This document shows positions 63,414 to 64,000 of a DNA stretch of 64,000 bases, in pieces. The DNA lies in NCBI GenBank assembly GCA_030637025.1, contig DAOVVV010000009.1, positions 5,216 to 69,215 of the forward strand, in the 5' to 3' direction. The translations under genes were made by a program, and so were the position numbers. The notes below the pieces were generated by a model. It searched no databases and had not been told where the DNA came from. It saw nothing but the letters and a program-made list of their open reading frames with translations. The stretch's first letter is position 1. Every line of letters starts with the position of its first letter. Source of the stretch: JAGLHV01 sp023143305 [NCBI: Clostridia bacterium]. GTDB lineage: Bacteria > CBDUZB01 > JAGLHV01.

Positions 63414-64000
63414 ATTTTGCCACCACAACCGTCCCATTAAACACTTTCCCACCCACTTTAATTTGATAAATATACACCTTACCACTTACAACACATCCAC
63501 TATTATCCCGGCCATCCCAGGTTAAAGATGTCGTACTACTTGTTGGTAAGTTATCTCTCACCACACTACCCGATAAATCAAATATCATTCCTTCAACTGT
63601 TTCATTATCAGGATTGGTAAAAATAAAATTAGCCACATCATTTATTCCATCTCCGTTAGGAGTGATTATTTTAGGACTTAACTCAACAAAACGGGATTCT
63701 TCTTCCTCATGAAAACTAATGTTTTCCCTGATTTCAAATCCTCCTGCTAACATTCCGCTTGCTTCATCAATATTAGTTACTGTAATATCCCTACTGCCGG
63801 AAAAAACATTATCATCAACAGTAAAATTAACTCGCAATTGAGTAGCACTAATAAAATCAATGGAATTTATGGTTATTACAGATACACTAAACATAATATC
63901 AGCTCCATTATAGAAATCTAAACCGTTAACGAAAATATCAAATGTTTCTACCTGAGAAGGTAAAAAAGGGGAAAGAGAAAATACTTGAGTATAACAAAGA
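63412..64000 (-). CDS. C-terminal fragment of a surface protein with FlgD/CHU_C-like domain (5' end outside window)
   Basis: The frame is open to the window edge, upstream of the internal ATG at 63894, so only the last ~196 residues are seen. The final ~90 residues contain LSPKIITPNGDGINDVANFIF, IFDLSG, LTWDGRDNSG and GKVYIYQIKVGGKVFNGTVVVAK. That is the FlgD-Ig/CHU_C-like fold found at the C-termini of large secreted proteins, where it often works as a sorting or anchoring module. The preceding part has beta-sandwich character (DITVTNIDEASG). The passenger function lies outside the window. Confidence 0.82.
   Translation of the reverse strand, partial: LCYTQVFSLSPFLPSQVETFDIFVNGLDFYNGADIMFSVSVITINSIDFISATQLRVNFTVDDNVFSGSRDITVTNIDEASGMLAGGFEIRENISFHEEEESRFVELSPKIITPNGDGINDVANFIFTNPDNETVEGMIFDLSGSVVRDNLPTSSTTSLTWDGRDNSGCVVSGKVYIYQIKVGGKVFNGTVVVAK

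Noticed and set aside
1-64000. tRNA, rRNA or prophage genes
   Set aside because: Read for cloverleaf-like stretches, rRNA core sequences and phage structural motifs in spacers; none recognised. A tRNAscan or Infernal run would settle short ncRNAs.

Overview
This 64-kb window is AT-rich and comes from a Gram-negative bacterium. It encodes the outer-membrane LPS assembly protein LptD, O-antigen flippases and ligases, and a chain-length regulator. The last open frame ends in a FlgD/CHU_C-like cell-surface domain. The block roadblock protein, rpmE, DUF1385, prfA, prmC, murA, his, trp, accD, folC is a housekeeping neighbourhood. Its rpmE-DUF1385-prfA-prmC order recalls Firmicutes and Thermotogae, but LptD and the repeat-laden spacers fit an uncultured candidate-phylum lineage (Omnitrophota-like or similar). 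I cannot name the species from sequence alone. Every supported gene lies on the minus strand, so gene order is described below from high to low coordinates.

Layout. (1) 64000-63412: C-terminal end of a surface protein. (2) 62812-58918: the three-domain acyltransferase/acyl-ACP synthetase aas and a MarR regulator, behind a near-consensus promoter with an adjacent palindrome. (3) 58740-54396: a DUF2339 / DUF3999 / secreted lipase-like operon. (4) 54083-53329: a roadblock protein and ribosomal protein bL31, with a consensus-like promoter before them and a clear intrinsic terminator after them. (5) 53229-48902: DUF1385, prfA, prmC, murA. (6) 48723-45510: hisD, hisB, hisA, hisI, without hisH or hisF. 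(7) 45448-37977: a complete trpEGDCFBA operon, with three tandem copies of a repeat element between trpD and trpC. (8) 37746-31170: accD, folC, an orphan sugar-type ABC ATPase, a ROK sugar kinase, lptD. (9) 30857-22096: a Wzz-like protein and nucleotide-sugar genes for dTDP-rhamnose (rfbA, C, B, D) and for UDP-glucuronate and its products (ugd, uxs, UDP-GlcA 4-epimerase). (10) 21827-1: a regulator with its own consensus promoter and palindromic operator, then a long polysaccharide cluster. That cluster holds wecB, a fused oxidoreductase, six glycosyltransferase genes (two of them with fused or added domains), two flippases, two O-antigen-ligase-type proteins, a heparinase-family lyase, an acetyltransferase, a methyltransferase, a Trm112-like zinc protein missed by length-based gene calling, and an edge-truncated GT39 enzyme.

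Regions 8-10 together form a surface polysaccharide factory: precursor sugars, assembly, export and length control beside LPS transport. No initiating phosphoglycosyltransferase is present, so that gene must lie elsewhere.

The least ordinary part of the window is between the genes. The spacers are mosaics of several dispersed palindromic repeat families. The best is a ~158-bp element with ~20-bp terminal inverted repeats, five copies, and a base-pair-preserving substitution in its central hairpin. A second family has terminal inverted repeats and flanking direct repeats. A 20-bp palindrome occurs twice with a compensatory change. There are heptamer short tandem repeats and a 69-bp block present twice. 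No transposase, CRISPR, tRNA, rRNA or phage gene was seen.
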